A program made the position numbers and the translations under genes. Below are positions 44,776-53,958 of a stretch of DNA of 64,000 nt, in pieces. Source of the stretch: Pseudohongiella sp. (lineage in GTDB: Bacteria > Pseudomonadota > Gammaproteobacteria > Pseudomonadales > Pseudohongiellaceae); the NCBI RefSeq assembly GCF_011050365.1, contig NZ_DRFV01000015.1:232586-296585 (forward strand), written 5' to 3'. Each line of letters starts with the position of its first letter. Position 1 is the first letter of the stretch. A model generated the notes under the pieces. It saw only the letters and a list, made by a program, of their open reading frames with translations. It did not search any database and was not told the DNA's origin.

Positions 44776-46020
44776 TCAGGACACTGCCTCAAAGTAAGCT
44801 GGCAAGGTGGTCAAATATTTCCATTGCGCCGGCCATCTTCTGATCCAGCATTCGGCGAGCTTAACCAACGCCTGCGTTACTCTCACCGTTGCCTGCTGCA
44901 GGCTCTCGCCGGGATTAAGCCGGGTGTCAATTGCCGGCGCCATTTCGATGCAGTTACGCCCCTGACGCTCATAACAGACGAATGCAAAAATCGGACTTCT
45001 GCCCATGATCGCCAGTTGCGCCGGTCCCTTGACGAAACGGGCACGATGGCCAAAAAAATCGACAGCCACTGTACGGCCGAAATCTTCTCGCAGGTCAAAG
45101 AGCGTTGCCAGCGTACTGCCCCCACGTCGCAATGCACTGACGATGGCAGATGGCTGAAGCTGATGATGAAAGACTACGCGGTGGTTGATCCGGTCTGCCG
45201 AAAAGTGTTGCATGCCGTGATCGGCAATGGTGTCCCGGCGCAGGGAAATCACTTGTCTGCCAAAGTCCGACAGACCCGAAAGCGCCCTGAATGCGCCAAA
45301 AAAATCCCCCATATGAATACTGACCACCACCCGGGAGGCATCGCTGTTGTGTGTCAGCCGACGGTAGTCGTTTTTCTCCGGCCACACAAAGTTGGCCAGG
45401 TAACCGGTGCTCTCCGGACGGTTATGCAGGTGCAGCAGACGTCTGGCGTAATTGTAGTAGAACCAGAACAAGTGCTCACGCCACATTTCTTCAATCCGGG
45501 CCTGCGGCTCATGCAATAAACAGGATAAAAACAGGTGCTGATTTTGCAGCCATTTTTTGTTTGCTGGTTGCCACTGCTGAAACCGGAGCTGCAGGCTGCT
45601 GAGTACCCAAAGCCATCGGCGCTTGTTGCGCAAGACGGACTCGCCTTTCATGCATTGCTGCGCCCGCTTGCGCGCCCACACCTCAAAACATTCAGCCCAT
45701 GACAAACGAGGCAGGCGCTCAGCAAAATGCACTATAAAACTCGCCAGCGCCACGGATATTTCACGGGTATCAGCGTTGCCCAGTTCGATGACTTTAAGAC
45801 CATGCTCGCTGCGTACTACCCTCACGCCCTGAACCGGAACCGGCAGGCATCGCAGCGCCTCTCCCGCCACTGATTCTGAGCGCGACGCCAATATGGCCTC
45901 AAATGTCCTGCAGAGCCCGGAGAACGTTGCCACTTTGTCTACGCGACTGCCTGATTCACAAGCGTCGCCTTCAGCTTTCTGCACCGAAGACTTGTAAGCT
46001 GGCATAAGGCGCTTATTCAT
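44776..46020 (-). CDS. LpxL/HtrB-family acyltransferase
   Basis: Product of 414 residues from the ATG at 46020, 7 nt after GGAG. The C-terminal 220 residues resemble the lipid A lauroyl/myristoyl transferase family: VVVSIHMGDFFGAFRAL (acyltransferase histidine), FDLREDFGRTVAVDFFGHRARFVKGPAQLA, and the C-terminal WIRRWPAQWKYLTTLPAYFE. The N-terminal 130 residues are unlike LpxL and no membrane anchor is obvious. Beside an ACP and an acyl-AMP ligase it probably transfers an acyl chain from that ACP to the cluster's own product, not to lipid A. Coupled to the ACP gene by an 8-nt overlap. Confidence 0.78.
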   Translation of the reverse strand: MNKRLMPAYKSSVQKAEGDACESGSRVDKVATFSGLCRTFEAILASRSESVAGEALRCLPVPVQGVRVVRSEHGLKVIELGNADTREISVALASFIVHFAERLPRLSWAECFEVWARKRAQQCMKGESVLRNKRRWLWVLSSLQLRFQQWQPANKKWLQNQHLFLSCLLHEPQARIEEMWREHLFWFYYNYARRLLHLHNRPESTGYLANFVWPEKNDYRRLTHNSDASRVVVSIHMGDFFGAFRALSGLSDFGRQVISLRRDTIADHGMQHFSADRINHRVVFHHQLQPSAIVSALRRGGSTLATLFDLREDFGRTVAVDFFGHRARFVKGPAQLAIMGRSPIFAFVCYERQGRNCIEMAPAIDTRLNPGESLQQATVRVTQALVKLAECWIRRWPAQWKYLTTLPAYFEAVS

Positions 46021-46291
46021 CACCGGCTCCATTGGCACGCACAGCCATATCGTCAACAAAAAGTTCAATCAGATCACCCACGTTAGTCAGCTCCGCCAGT
46101 TTCTCTTCATCAACATCCAACTGATAAAATGTTTCCAGCTCGTAAACAATTTCAATCAGCTTCAGCGAATCCAGGCCGAGCTCACTCAACGGCGTTTGTA
46201 GCGCCTGCCGTACTGGCGTACCGGCTTCGCCCCGCGCCCGGGCTATTTCATGCGACACCTGATGCCATACCTTGTCTGCCAACTCTGTCAT
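46013..46291 (-). CDS. Dedicated acyl carrier protein
   Basis: A 92-residue carrier protein with the phosphopantetheine site serine in ELGLDSLKLIEIVYELE (about residue 42). A GGGGGA ribosome-binding site lies 5 nt before the ATG. The first 44 nt overlap the 3' end of the ligase gene. Presence next to a fatty-acyl-AMP ligase and acyltransferase indicates a pathway carrier, distinct from the housekeeping AcpP. Confidence 0.92.
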   Translation of the reverse strand: MTELADKVWHQVSHEIARARGEAGTPVRQALQTPLSELGLDSLKLIEIVYELETFYQLDVDEEKLAELTNVGDLIELFVDDMAVRANGAGDE

Positions 46292-47918
46292 TATGTCCCC
46301 CGATTAGCTGTTGATATACGTCGGGGCACTGGCCCCTGCAAATCTTGCCGCTGCTGGTCAGCGGCAAACCGTGCACCGGCAGAACCCGAATATCATCAGG
46401 TACGATGCCAAATTCCTCTACAATGAGCGCAGCCGCCCGGTCAATCCTGTTCTGGTCTGAGACTTTGCCATTGCTTTCAGTTCCGCGACCTCTTTCGAGC
46501 AAAATCACAAGCTTTTCCGAGTCACGGTCAGTGAATGCAAAAGCCGCGCATCTTGTTACCCCATATTGAACCAGGCCCTCCCGGATGCCTGCTTCCAGGT
46601 CCTCCGCGTGATAGCTACAGCCGCGGCACTTGATGACATTTTTATATCGCCCAAGCAAAAACAGCCGGTCCTGATATAAAATCCCCCTGTCTCCTGTTCG
46701 GCAAAATTGCTTGCCATTGTCATGCACGCCGTTGAAGACATGACTACTGGCAGCCGGGTCGTGAAAGTAGCACTCGGCCACCGAGGCAGAACTGACGCAG
46801 ACCTCGCCTATATTGCCTGCAGCGAGTCTGCTTCCGGAGTCAGCATCTACCACAATGACAGAACTGCCGGGCGCCGGTTGCCCCAGACACACCACCGGCC
46901 TGTTCACGTTCAGGCCAGGAAATGATCGCGTAATGAGCCCGTGCTGACCACTGACAAACAGTGTCGACTCAGCCAGACCGTAGCATGGGAACAGTGAACG
47001 ACGCCGGAATCCAGACACTGAAAACCGGTGCGCAAATCGCGCCAGCGTACCGGGTCTGATTTTCTCTGCCCCGCAATACGCCAGCCGCCACTGCTGCAAC
47101 GACAAAACTGCCGCGTCCTGCTCAGACACCTTTTCTGTTGCCATCGCAAACGCGAAATCAGGTCCGCCGCTGAGCGTGCCGCCCACAGCCGATATCGCCT
47201 GCAGCCACCGGGCAGGTCTGGCCATGAAATTTACCGGATTCAGAAAGTAGTTATGCAGCCCCACATACAGCGGCGCTATGACATGGCCGATCAGCCCCAT
47301 GTCATGATGGAAAGGCAACCAGGAAACACCAATATCTGATTTCGTGCAGGCAAACACACGTCTGATCTGCTCAGCGTTGTGCAAGACATTGGCATGACTT
47401 ATCACTACCCCTTTCGGGGACGAAGTGGAGCCCGAAGTATATTGAATAAACGCCGTATCAGATTCCGCGATGGCGGGACGTAGATAGGGATTGCTGTCAA
47501 TGGCGGGTTTGTCCACCAGCAGCACCTGCAGTGGGACATTGGCAGCGCTCTTTGGTAACGAAGCTGCCTGCGCCGATGTGCTGATGATTGTGGCTGCACC
47601 ACTTGCCCTGAACAACGCCCTCAGGCCAGTCCCTGATCGCGCCCTCTGCCGCGTCACCGGCACTGGCCAGGCACCCGCAAGTATGGCGGCAAAAAAAGCG
47701 ATGAGAAATTCCGGCCCGTGAGGACACATCACCAGTACTGGCTTGCCCCCGCACTGTCGGTTTTGCAAAACACCGGCAAACCGTTTCGCCTGCTCATACA
47801 GAGCCCTGAAGCTTAGGGTACAACTGATCTGTGATTGCCTGTCCAGAAACGAATACAGCGGCCTGTCAGCGTTCAGGGCCGCGTTTTGTTCCAACAGGTC
47901 CAGCAACGTACCGTCCAT
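46248..47918 (-). CDS. Fatty-acyl-AMP ligase (acyl-ACP loading)
   Basis: ANL-family enzyme of 556 residues from the ATG at 47918 (MDGTLLDLLEQNA), 10 nt after AGAGGA; longer in-frame starts to 48053 look less suitable. Motifs: TSGSTSSPKGV (phosphate loop), SWLPFHHDMGLIG and YCGAEKI, typical of the FAAL branch, GRYKNVIKCRG (hinge) and the catalytic lysine region LPLTSSGKICR. FAALs activate fatty acids as adenylates and pass them to an ACP, here the next gene. First gene of the minus-strand cluster. Confidence 0.9.
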   Translation of the reverse strand: MDGTLLDLLEQNAALNADRPLYSFLDRQSQISCTLSFRALYEQAKRFAGVLQNRQCGGKPVLVMCPHGPEFLIAFFAAILAGAWPVPVTRQRARSGTGLRALFRASGAATIISTSAQAASLPKSAANVPLQVLLVDKPAIDSNPYLRPAIAESDTAFIQYTSGSTSSPKGVVISHANVLHNAEQIRRVFACTKSDIGVSWLPFHHDMGLIGHVIAPLYVGLHNYFLNPVNFMARPARWLQAISAVGGTLSGGPDFAFAMATEKVSEQDAAVLSLQQWRLAYCGAEKIRPGTLARFAHRFSVSGFRRRSLFPCYGLAESTLFVSGQHGLITRSFPGLNVNRPVVCLGQPAPGSSVIVVDADSGSRLAAGNIGEVCVSSASVAECYFHDPAASSHVFNGVHDNGKQFCRTGDRGILYQDRLFLLGRYKNVIKCRGCSYHAEDLEAGIREGLVQYGVTRCAAFAFTDRDSEKLVILLERGRGTESNGKVSDQNRIDRAAALIVEEFGIVPDDIRVLPVHGLPLTSSGKICRGQCPDVYQQLIGGHNDRVGRQGMASGVA

Positions 47919-48184
47919 GGTATCACCGTCCTCTAATGGTATGCCTGGCGTGTCCATCATTACTTTAGTCGTCAGGCGTGGCTCTGGCGTCACATTGCGC
48001 AAAACGAGAACCAATCTGTGAGCCGGCGCACAACCCAAACACACGGATTGCAATAATCAGAAAAAAACGCGCGCCAAGGCACCAGATGATGTAAAAATCA
48101 GGTTCTTCTGACAGGAACAGGATTTCCGGTTCAGACACCGTTGCAGTTACGACGGCACCGACTACCCCATCAAGGACCGATGAC

Positions 48185-49114
48185 ATGACAGCCACCGTCA
48201 GTACCATTGATACTCAGTTGCACGGCCAGATTCGCTGGGATTACCGCGAGGAAAAAACCCGGGTCTACAGTCTTTATGAACTGGCAAAAAGTAAAGTCTG
48301 GAAGACCAGCGAGGCTCCCTGGGAGGCGCTCGTGGATCATAGCCTGCCACCCAGTCGACACCAGTTTGAACCCCTGGCAGGCTTCGCACCGTTTGATGCG
48401 CTACCCTCGTCGCGCAGGATTGACTGTAGCTGGTATCGCCATGGACTGGAAATCAGTGACATCCTGCATGGTGAGCAAGGTGCCCTGTTGGTATCCTCAC
48501 AGCTGGTGTCGTGTATGCCGGATATTGAAGCCAAGCTGTTTGCCAGTTCGCAGGTATCGGACGAAGCAAGGCATGTCGAATTCTTTTCCCGTTACCTGCT
48601 TGAGGTCGTTGGTGATGTACACCCGCCAAGCGATGCTGTTGCCGCGTTGATCAAGGCGATGGTCAATGATCCGCGCTGGGACTATAAATTCATAGCCTGC
48701 CAGATATTGATCGAAAGTCTGGCACTGGCGCGTCTGCAGGATATACGTCGCGCCACCCTGGTGCCCGTACTTGCCCATGCCATCGACTTTATCAGCGCTG
48801 ATGAGGCCCGGCACGTCAAGTTCGGCACGGAGATCCTGCGCCGTCACCTGGCGTCGCTCAACGCCAGCGAGCTGCAGACTCGTAGCGATTTTGTCGTCGA
48901 TCACCTGCTCGGCCTGGCCGATGCCATGAACATCTATACCCGAATCGCCAACGAGTTTGACTGGGACGTGCGGGCACTGCGTTTCCATCTCAGGCAAAAC
49001 CGGATCAGGCAGCCCCAACCTCGTCATGACCTGTTCCGGCAACTGATGTTAAATATGAACAGCGTGGGGTTGTTGACGCCGCAAACAGAGCGACGACTGA
49101 GCGGACTTGCCTGA
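48185..49114 (+). CDS. Ferritin-like diiron protein, probable oxygenase or desaturase
   Basis: A 309-residue, largely helical protein. Two EXXH-type iron-binding motifs of a four-helix-bundle diiron site are visible: SQVSDEARHVEFF (about 120) and FISADEARHVKFG (about 205), with further glutamates at HGEQGALLVSS (about 97) and ILIESLALARL (about 180). This resembles AurF-like N-oxygenases and ribonucleotide-reductase-like ferritin-fold oxidases; the reaction is unknown. A ribosome-binding site AAGGA is 8 nt before the ATG. It is divergent from the acyl ligase and likely modifies the cluster's acyl product. Confidence 0.75.
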   Translation: MTATVSTIDTQLHGQIRWDYREEKTRVYSLYELAKSKVWKTSEAPWEALVDHSLPPSRHQFEPLAGFAPFDALPSSRRIDCSWYRHGLEISDILHGEQGALLVSSQLVSCMPDIEAKLFASSQVSDEARHVEFFSRYLLEVVGDVHPPSDAVAALIKAMVNDPRWDYKFIACQILIESLALARLQDIRRATLVPVLAHAIDFISADEARHVKFGTEILRRHLASLNASELQTRSDFVVDHLLGLADAMNIYTRIANEFDWDVRALRFHLRQNRIRQPQPRHDLFRQLMLNMNSVGLLTPQTERRLSGLA

Positions 49115-49153
49115 GAACGGATGCCAGGCACGGCTTCGCGCGTTAAGCCGGAT

Positions 49154-49774
49154 CTAAAGCAGGCGGATATTGAGCTGGTTCGAGAATTCCTCACGGCCCA
49201 GCTCACCGGAAAAGAAAGTATTGAACGACAGACTGACACGGTCGATGTTTTCCGTGACCGCATTGACGCCATGCCGGATGTTGGAGGGGAAAAGTATGAT
49301 ATCGCCGATGCCGGTTTGGACAAAGTAGCGGAGAGCATTGTAGTAACTGTCTTCCTGCCGGATCAGTTCGTACCACAGGTTATCTTCGTTACGATAGAAA
49401 TTGATCCCGTCTTTGGGCGCAAGATTTATGTACAGAACGCCGCTGACCACACTATTGGGATGGGTGTGAGTATGGTGCGCATCACCTTGCTGTGAACGGG
49501 TCAGCCAGGACTGTGTAATCTGCAGACTGACATTGTTGGTGGTATTGAAGGTGATTTTAAAAAACTGATCCAGATGCGCCTGCAACACCGCCCGGATGGA
49601 TTGCATCGGGGCGGTGTCGAGTACCTTCTTGTTGCGGGAGGCGTAGTTGGTGATGGCTGCAACCGGGTCGCTGAGCTCAGCTTTGAAGAACTGCATTTCC
49701 TCGTCAGAAAACGCTCTGCCCAGCGCCGCCCTGTACAGGGGCACCGCAAACATGTTCATCATCTGGTGGTCCAT
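49154..49774 (-). CDS. 2OG-Fe(II) oxygenase superfamily protein
   Basis: A 206-residue protein with the signature of the 2OG-FeII_Oxy_5 group: HTHTHPNSVVSGVLYINL (first iron ligands), IILFPSNIRHGV (second histidine) and RVSLSFN (2-oxoglutarate arginine). It probably hydroxylates a small molecule or protein. It faces the diiron gene convergently (39-nt gap) and lies 44 nt downstream of argG on the same strand, so membership of the acyl cluster is plausible but not shown. Confidence 0.82.
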   Translation of the reverse strand: MDHQMMNMFAVPLYRAALGRAFSDEEMQFFKAELSDPVAAITNYASRNKKVLDTAPMQSIRAVLQAHLDQFFKITFNTTNNVSLQITQSWLTRSQQGDAHHTHTHPNSVVSGVLYINLAPKDGINFYRNEDNLWYELIRQEDSYYNALRYFVQTGIGDIILFPSNIRHGVNAVTENIDRVSLSFNTFFSGELGREEFSNQLNIRLL

Positions 49775-49818
49775 CAGCGATCCTCTCTTACCAGCAGCGA
49801 ACCATCAGGTCAGACCTA

Positions 49819-51033
49819 TCAGATCTTGCGACCTTTATTGGCCGCGATGCGCAGACGCAACGCATTGAGCTTGATAAAACCACCGGCATCCGCCTGGTCG
49901 TAGGCTCCGGCGTCATCCTCAAACGTTGCAATGGAAGCATCGAACAGGGAATCTGCAGATTCGCGCCCGACAACCGCCACACCACCTTTGTAGAGCTTCA
50001 GGCGCACCGTACCATTGACGTACTGCTGAGAATAGTCAATCAACGTTTGCAGTGCTTTGCGCTCGGGCGAGAACCAGTAACCGTTGTATACCAGTGAAGC
50101 ATAACGCGGCATCAGTTCATCCTTGAGGTGTGCCAGCTCACGATCCAGCGTTACCGACTCGATAGCCCGGTGGCCTTTCAGCATAATGGTGCCACCGGGT
50201 GTTTCGTAACAACCCCGCGACTTCATGCCGACATAGCGATTTTCCACAATATCGGCCCGACCAATACCATTGGCGCCGCCCACTTTGTTCAGGTACGCCA
50301 ACACGGTCGCCGGTGACATTTTTTCACCGTCAATGGCAACGATATCGCCACGCTCATAGGTTAACTCGATGTAGGTGGGCGTATCCGGTGCCGCTTCTGG
50401 CGATACTGACCACAACCACATGTCTTCTTCCGGCTCGACACCCGGATTTTCCAGGATATCGCCCTCATAGGAAATGTGCAGCAGGTTCGCATCCATGGAA
50501 TAAGGCGATTTTGTGCCGCGCTTCTTCTCCACCTGAATGTCATGCTGCTCACAATAGGCCAGCAATTTGTCGCGGGAATTCAGATCCCATTCGCGCCACG
50601 GAGCAATAACACGAATACCCGGTTTCAGGGCATAGGCACCCAGTTCGAAACGCACCTGGTCATTGCCTTTACCAGTGGCGCCGTGGGAAATGGCATCGGC
50701 GCCGGTTTCGTTGGCAATTTCTACCAGGCGCTTTGCGATCAGAGGCCGGGCGATGGAGGTGCCCAGCAGGTATTCGCCCTCGTACAGAGCATTGGCACGA
50801 AACATCGGGTTGACAAAGTCACGCACGAATTCTTCGCGCAGGTCTTCGATGTAGATCTCCTTGATCCCCATGGCCCTGGCTTTGGCTCGCGCTGGTTCCA
50901 GCTCCTCGCCCTGCCCCAGGTCCGCGGTAAAGGTCACAACCTCACACTGGTAAGTCTCCATCAACCATTTGGCAATGACTGATGTATCCAGTCCGCCGGA
51001 ATAGGCCAGCACAACTTTATTGATGCCCGACAT
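49819..51033 (-). CDS. argG: Argininosuccinate synthase
   Basis: Joins citrulline and aspartate in arginine synthesis. It has 404 residues. The ATP-binding P-loop is [13 protein letters not shown]; other conserved segments are [37 protein letters not shown] and [23 protein letters not shown]. The related argF lies 4 kb away on the other strand. Full length and apparently intact. Confidence 0.98.
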   Translation of the reverse strand: MSGINKVVLAYSGGLDTSVIAKWLMETYQCEVVTFTADLGQGEELEPARAKARAMGIKEIYIEDLREEFVRDFVNPMFRANALYEGEYLLGTSIARPLIAKRLVEIANETGADAISHGATGKGNDQVRFELGAYALKPGIRVIAPWREWDLNSRDKLLAYCEQHDIQVEKKRGTKSPYSMDANLLHISYEGDILENPGVEPEEDMWLWSVSPEAAPDTPTYIELTYERGDIVAIDGEKMSPATVLAYLNKVGGANGIGRADIVENRYVGMKSRGCYETPGGTIMLKGHRAIESVTLDRELAHLKDELMPRYASLVYNGYWFSPERKALQTLIDYSQQYVNGTVRLKLYKGGVAVVGRESADSLFDASIATFEDDAGAYDQADAGGFIKLNALRLRIAANKGRKI

Positions 51034-51158
51034 GTTTGCTCCTGTCTGCGAGTCTGTAAAAAGGCGGTTATTGTACTCGTTCCGCCCTGCGAATTCGACA
51101 GCTAGCGCAATGTCACCGTGAATGTTGTGACAGTCGGGTCAGGCAACAGAAATGCGGA

Positions 51159-52052
51159 TCAGTCGCGCAACAGCCGGATGGTGACTCGCCGGTTGCGATC
51201 GCGATCGGCGGCTGAGCGCTCCTGCTCCACGATTCGGAACTGGGGGGCAGATCCGAAGAAACGGGTATTAAGCATGTCCTCATTGATACCCTGATCGACC
51301 AGGTACTGGTGCACTGCAAACGCCCTGATCCTGGACAGTTCAAAGTTCTCCCGCGGATTACCGGCGCCATCAGTGAAACCATTGATCTCGAAACCGTAGA
51401 CTGCGGGATCGGCTTCGACATAGGTGACGATGTCATCCAGCTGGGCTGTGATCTCGTCGTTGAGCTCACGTTGATTGGGTTGCCAGAACACGGTGCTGCG
51501 CTCAACCTGGCCGAAATTGACCGGCAACAACGATGCCGTGCAGGTATGGTATTCAGCGTAGGCGCCACCAAAATGCACGGGGGACAGCCCGACATGGACA
51601 GACTCCTGGTCGCTGAACCAGGCGCGACGCATCAGCGTTGGCACCATGCCCCGTTCCAGCTCGGCCATCAGCAGGCGACTGCGCTGGGCATCCAGTGTCA
51701 CCGGACGCTTGCTGATCGCCACGTCGACGTAACCCAGGTCGCGTACGCCGAGCTCCTGACGCCAGACCGGTGGTTGTGACGTCAACAGAGCCCTGCCCGC
51801 CTGCATGGGGGTGTCGGGGGTCTGCAGATAGAAACTCAGCGCCGCCCCGGCCTGGTGATAGAACACCGCCTGACCCAGCCCGGGTATCTGTTGCATCAGC
51901 CGGCATTCAAAGACGGATGAATCTGTTTGCCAGCCGGCCACATCGATATCGGCATAGTACGACGACACCGAGCCCCCTGCTGCTGATTGCGTAAGACCAG
52001 TCACAGAGAGCATCAAGAGCCAAGATAAGGTAAACTTACACCGTGTTTTCAT
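51159..52052 (-). CDS. motY: Flagellar stator-associated T-ring protein MotY (OmpA-family C domain)
   Basis: Periplasmic protein required by sodium-type stators of polar flagella. From the ATG at 52052 it has 297 residues: signal peptide (KTRCKFTLSWLLMLSVTGLTQSAAGG), an N-terminal domain specific to MotY (SSYYADIDVAGWQ, FECRLMQQIPGLGQAVFY) and an OmpA-like peptidoglycan-binding domain (about 180-297, FEINGFTDGAGNPRENFELSRIRAFAVHQYL, DRNRRVTIRL). An open frame continues upstream to 52244 but crosses the sigma-28 promoter at 52121-52147. Confidence 0.92.
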   Translation of the reverse strand: MKTRCKFTLSWLLMLSVTGLTQSAAGGSVSSYYADIDVAGWQTDSSVFECRLMQQIPGLGQAVFYHQAGAALSFYLQTPDTPMQAGRALLTSQPPVWRQELGVRDLGYVDVAISKRPVTLDAQRSRLLMAELERGMVPTLMRRAWFSDQESVHVGLSPVHFGGAYAEYHTCTASLLPVNFGQVERSTVFWQPNQRELNDEITAQLDDIVTYVEADPAVYGFEINGFTDGAGNPRENFELSRIRAFAVHQYLVDQGINEDMLNTRFFGSAPQFRIVEQERSAADRDRNRRVTIRLLRD

Positions 52053-52120
52053 TCCTGGATTTGAATTCCGTCTTGAATAAAGAATTTGTTGAGCCTTTGA
52101 TGAAAGCCTGTCACACATAT

Positions 52121-52147
52121 AGGTCGGCCACTGGCCAACAAACTTTA
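52121..52147 (-). promoter_or_regulatory. Sigma-28 (FliA) promoter for motY
   Basis: On the minus strand TAAA (52147-52144) and GCCGACCT (52128-52121) are separated by exactly 15 nt; the first five bases of the -10 element match GCCGATAA. It lies about 70 nt before the motY ATG. Confidence 0.7.
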
Positions 52148-52264
52148 CCGGCAACAGGCTATCCCGATATCGCACCCGGAAGCATTGACGATCTGGCCGG
52201 CAGACGGTCCAGGCTGACCCGTAGTTAACAGATCCGTATTTCACAAAACAGGTACACCCGCCTC

Positions 52265-53314
52265 ATGACAGAACAAACCCTGACCCTGACCCGGCCCGAT
52301 GACTGGCACCTGCATTTGCGCGACGGCAAGGTGTTGAGCCAACTGGTCGCCCACAGCGCCAGCACTTTTCGCCGTGCCATCGTCATGCCCAACCTGAAAC
52401 CGCCGGTTACCACAACCCAGGCGGCGCTGGCCTATCGTCAGCGTATTATTGATGCACTGCCTGCGGGGCTGGACTTTGAGCCGCTGATGACACTGTATCT
52501 GACAGACACCCTGTCGGCGGACGAGATCCACACGGCACACCAGTCCGGCCATGTGCAAGCGGTCAAATATTATCCGGCCGGTGCCACCACCAATTCCGAC
52601 AGTGGCGTTACCGCCATTGCCAACGCATACCCGGCCCTTGAGACCATGGCGGAGCTGGGCATGCCGTTGCTGATTCACGGTGAAGTCACTGACGTTGAGG
52701 TGGATATTTTCGATCGGGAAAAAGTCTTCATTGAACAGACCCTGCTGCCACTGTGCGCCAGATTCCCGACCCTGAAAATCGTACTCGAACATATCACAAC
52801 GGCCGATGCCGTCGCCTTTGTGCGCCAGGCCGGTAACAACATTGCCGCCACCATTACGCCGCAACATCTGTTGTACAACCGCAACCACCTGCTGGTGGGT
52901 GGTGTTCGCCCCCACCTGTACTGTCTGCCGGTCCTGAAACGTAACACCCATCAGAGCGCCCTGATTGACGCGGCGACCAGTGGCGATAAAAAGTTCTTCC
53001 TGGGTACCGACTCGGCGCCACATGCCCGCCCCGACAAGGAGACCGCTTGTGGCTGCGCTGGTTGTTTTAGCGCCCACGCGGCGCTCGAACTGTATGCCGA
53101 AGTCTTTGATCAGGCGGGTGCGCTCGACAAGCTCGAAGCATTTGCCTCGTTTCACGGACCCGACTTTTACGGTTTGCCAAGAAATACCGACACCATCACC
53201 CTGCACCGCGAAAGCTGGAATGTACCTGCGTACTATCCACTCGCTGACAGCACTCTGGTGCCATTGCGTGCAGGAGAACAAATTCACTGGCGGATCAAAG
53301 GGGTCACTGCCTGA
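52265..53314 (+). CDS. pyrC: Dihydroorotase
   Basis: Closes carbamoyl-aspartate to dihydroorotate in pyrimidine synthesis. It has 349 residues, class II type. Zinc ligands: two histidines in DWHLHLRDG, the carboxylated lysine in [16 protein letters not shown], histidines in LLIHGEV and LEHITT, and aspartate in GTDSAPH. The stop codon shares a base with the start of rnt. Confidence 0.97.
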   Translation: MTEQTLTLTRPDDWHLHLRDGKVLSQLVAHSASTFRRAIVMPNLKPPVTTTQAALAYRQRIIDALPAGLDFEPLMTLYLTDTLSADEIHTAHQSGHVQAVKYYPAGATTNSDSGVTAIANAYPALETMAELGMPLLIHGEVTDVEVDIFDREKVFIEQTLLPLCARFPTLKIVLEHITTADAVAFVRQAGNNIAATITPQHLLYNRNHLLVGGVRPHLYCLPVLKRNTHQSALIDAATSGDKKFFLGTDSAPHARPDKETACGCAGCFSAHAALELYAEVFDQAGALDKLEAFASFHGPDFYGLPRNTDTITLHRESWNVPAYYPLADSTLVPLRAGEQIHWRIKGVTA

Positions 53315-53958
53315 TGTACGATTATGACGATGACGATGCTACGGAAAGTCTATTGGCGTCACGCTTTCGCGGTTATCTGCCTGTTGTTGTGGACATTGAA
53401 TGTGGTGGTTTCAACGCCAAAACTGATGCCATTCTGGAGATTTCTGCGGTTATTCTGGGCATGGACGAAAAGTCTGTACTTGATGTGGAGCAAACCTACT
53501 TCCATCGTGTTATCCCCTTTGAGGGCTCAAACATTGAAGACGCGGCACTTAAGTTTACCGGCATCGACCCGTGGCATCCCCTGCGTGTAGCGCGAGGTGA
53601 GCGCGATGTATTTCAGGATCTGTTCAAGGTAATTCGCTCGGCAATGAAGGCCAATGGCTGCAAACGGGCAATTCTGGTTGCGCACAATGCTCACTTTGAT
53701 CACGGTTTTATTAATGCTGCGGTGGCCAGGCATGATCTGAAGCGCAACCCGTTTCATCCCTTTTCCAGTTTTGACACCGCTACGCTGAGCGGCCTGGCCT
53801 ACGGTCAGACGGTGCTGGCAAGAGCCTGCGAAGTGGCCGGCATCGAGTTTGATGGCAATGAGGCACATTCGGCGAAGTACGATGCAGAGAAAACCGCCGA
53901 ACTGTTCTGCGGCATTGTTAATAAATGGCAGAAGCTCGGCGGCTGGCCCTTGCGTTAA
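53314..53958 (+). CDS. rnt: Ribonuclease T
   Basis: 3'-5' exonuclease that trims tRNA and other stable RNA ends. It has 214 residues with the DEDDh exonuclease motifs VVDIECGGFN (D, E), LVAHNAHFDHGF (D) and HSAKYDAEKT (H, D). The start codon overlaps the pyrC stop by one base, so the pair is coupled. The gene stops just at the left end of the large palindrome. Confidence 0.97.
   Translation: MYDYDDDDATESLLASRFRGYLPVVVDIECGGFNAKTDAILEISAVILGMDEKSVLDVEQTYFHRVIPFEGSNIEDAALKFTGIDPWHPLRVARGERDVFQDLFKVIRSAMKANGCKRAILVAHNAHFDHGFINAAVARHDLKRNPFHPFSSFDTATLSGLAYGQTVLARACEVAGIEFDGNEAHSAKYDAEKTAELFCGIVNKWQKLGGWPLR

Noticed and set aside
47965..48207. Minus-strand open frame of 73-80 codons upstream of the acyl ligase, considered as a precursor peptide
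   Set aside because: It has no double-glycine leader, its start overlaps the divergent diiron start codon, and no ribosome-binding site is visible. Kept only as a low-interest observation.
52053..52244. 64-codon N-terminal extension of motY from a GTG
   Set aside because: It crosses the sigma-28 promoter and precedes a clear signal peptide, which should be at the N-terminus.
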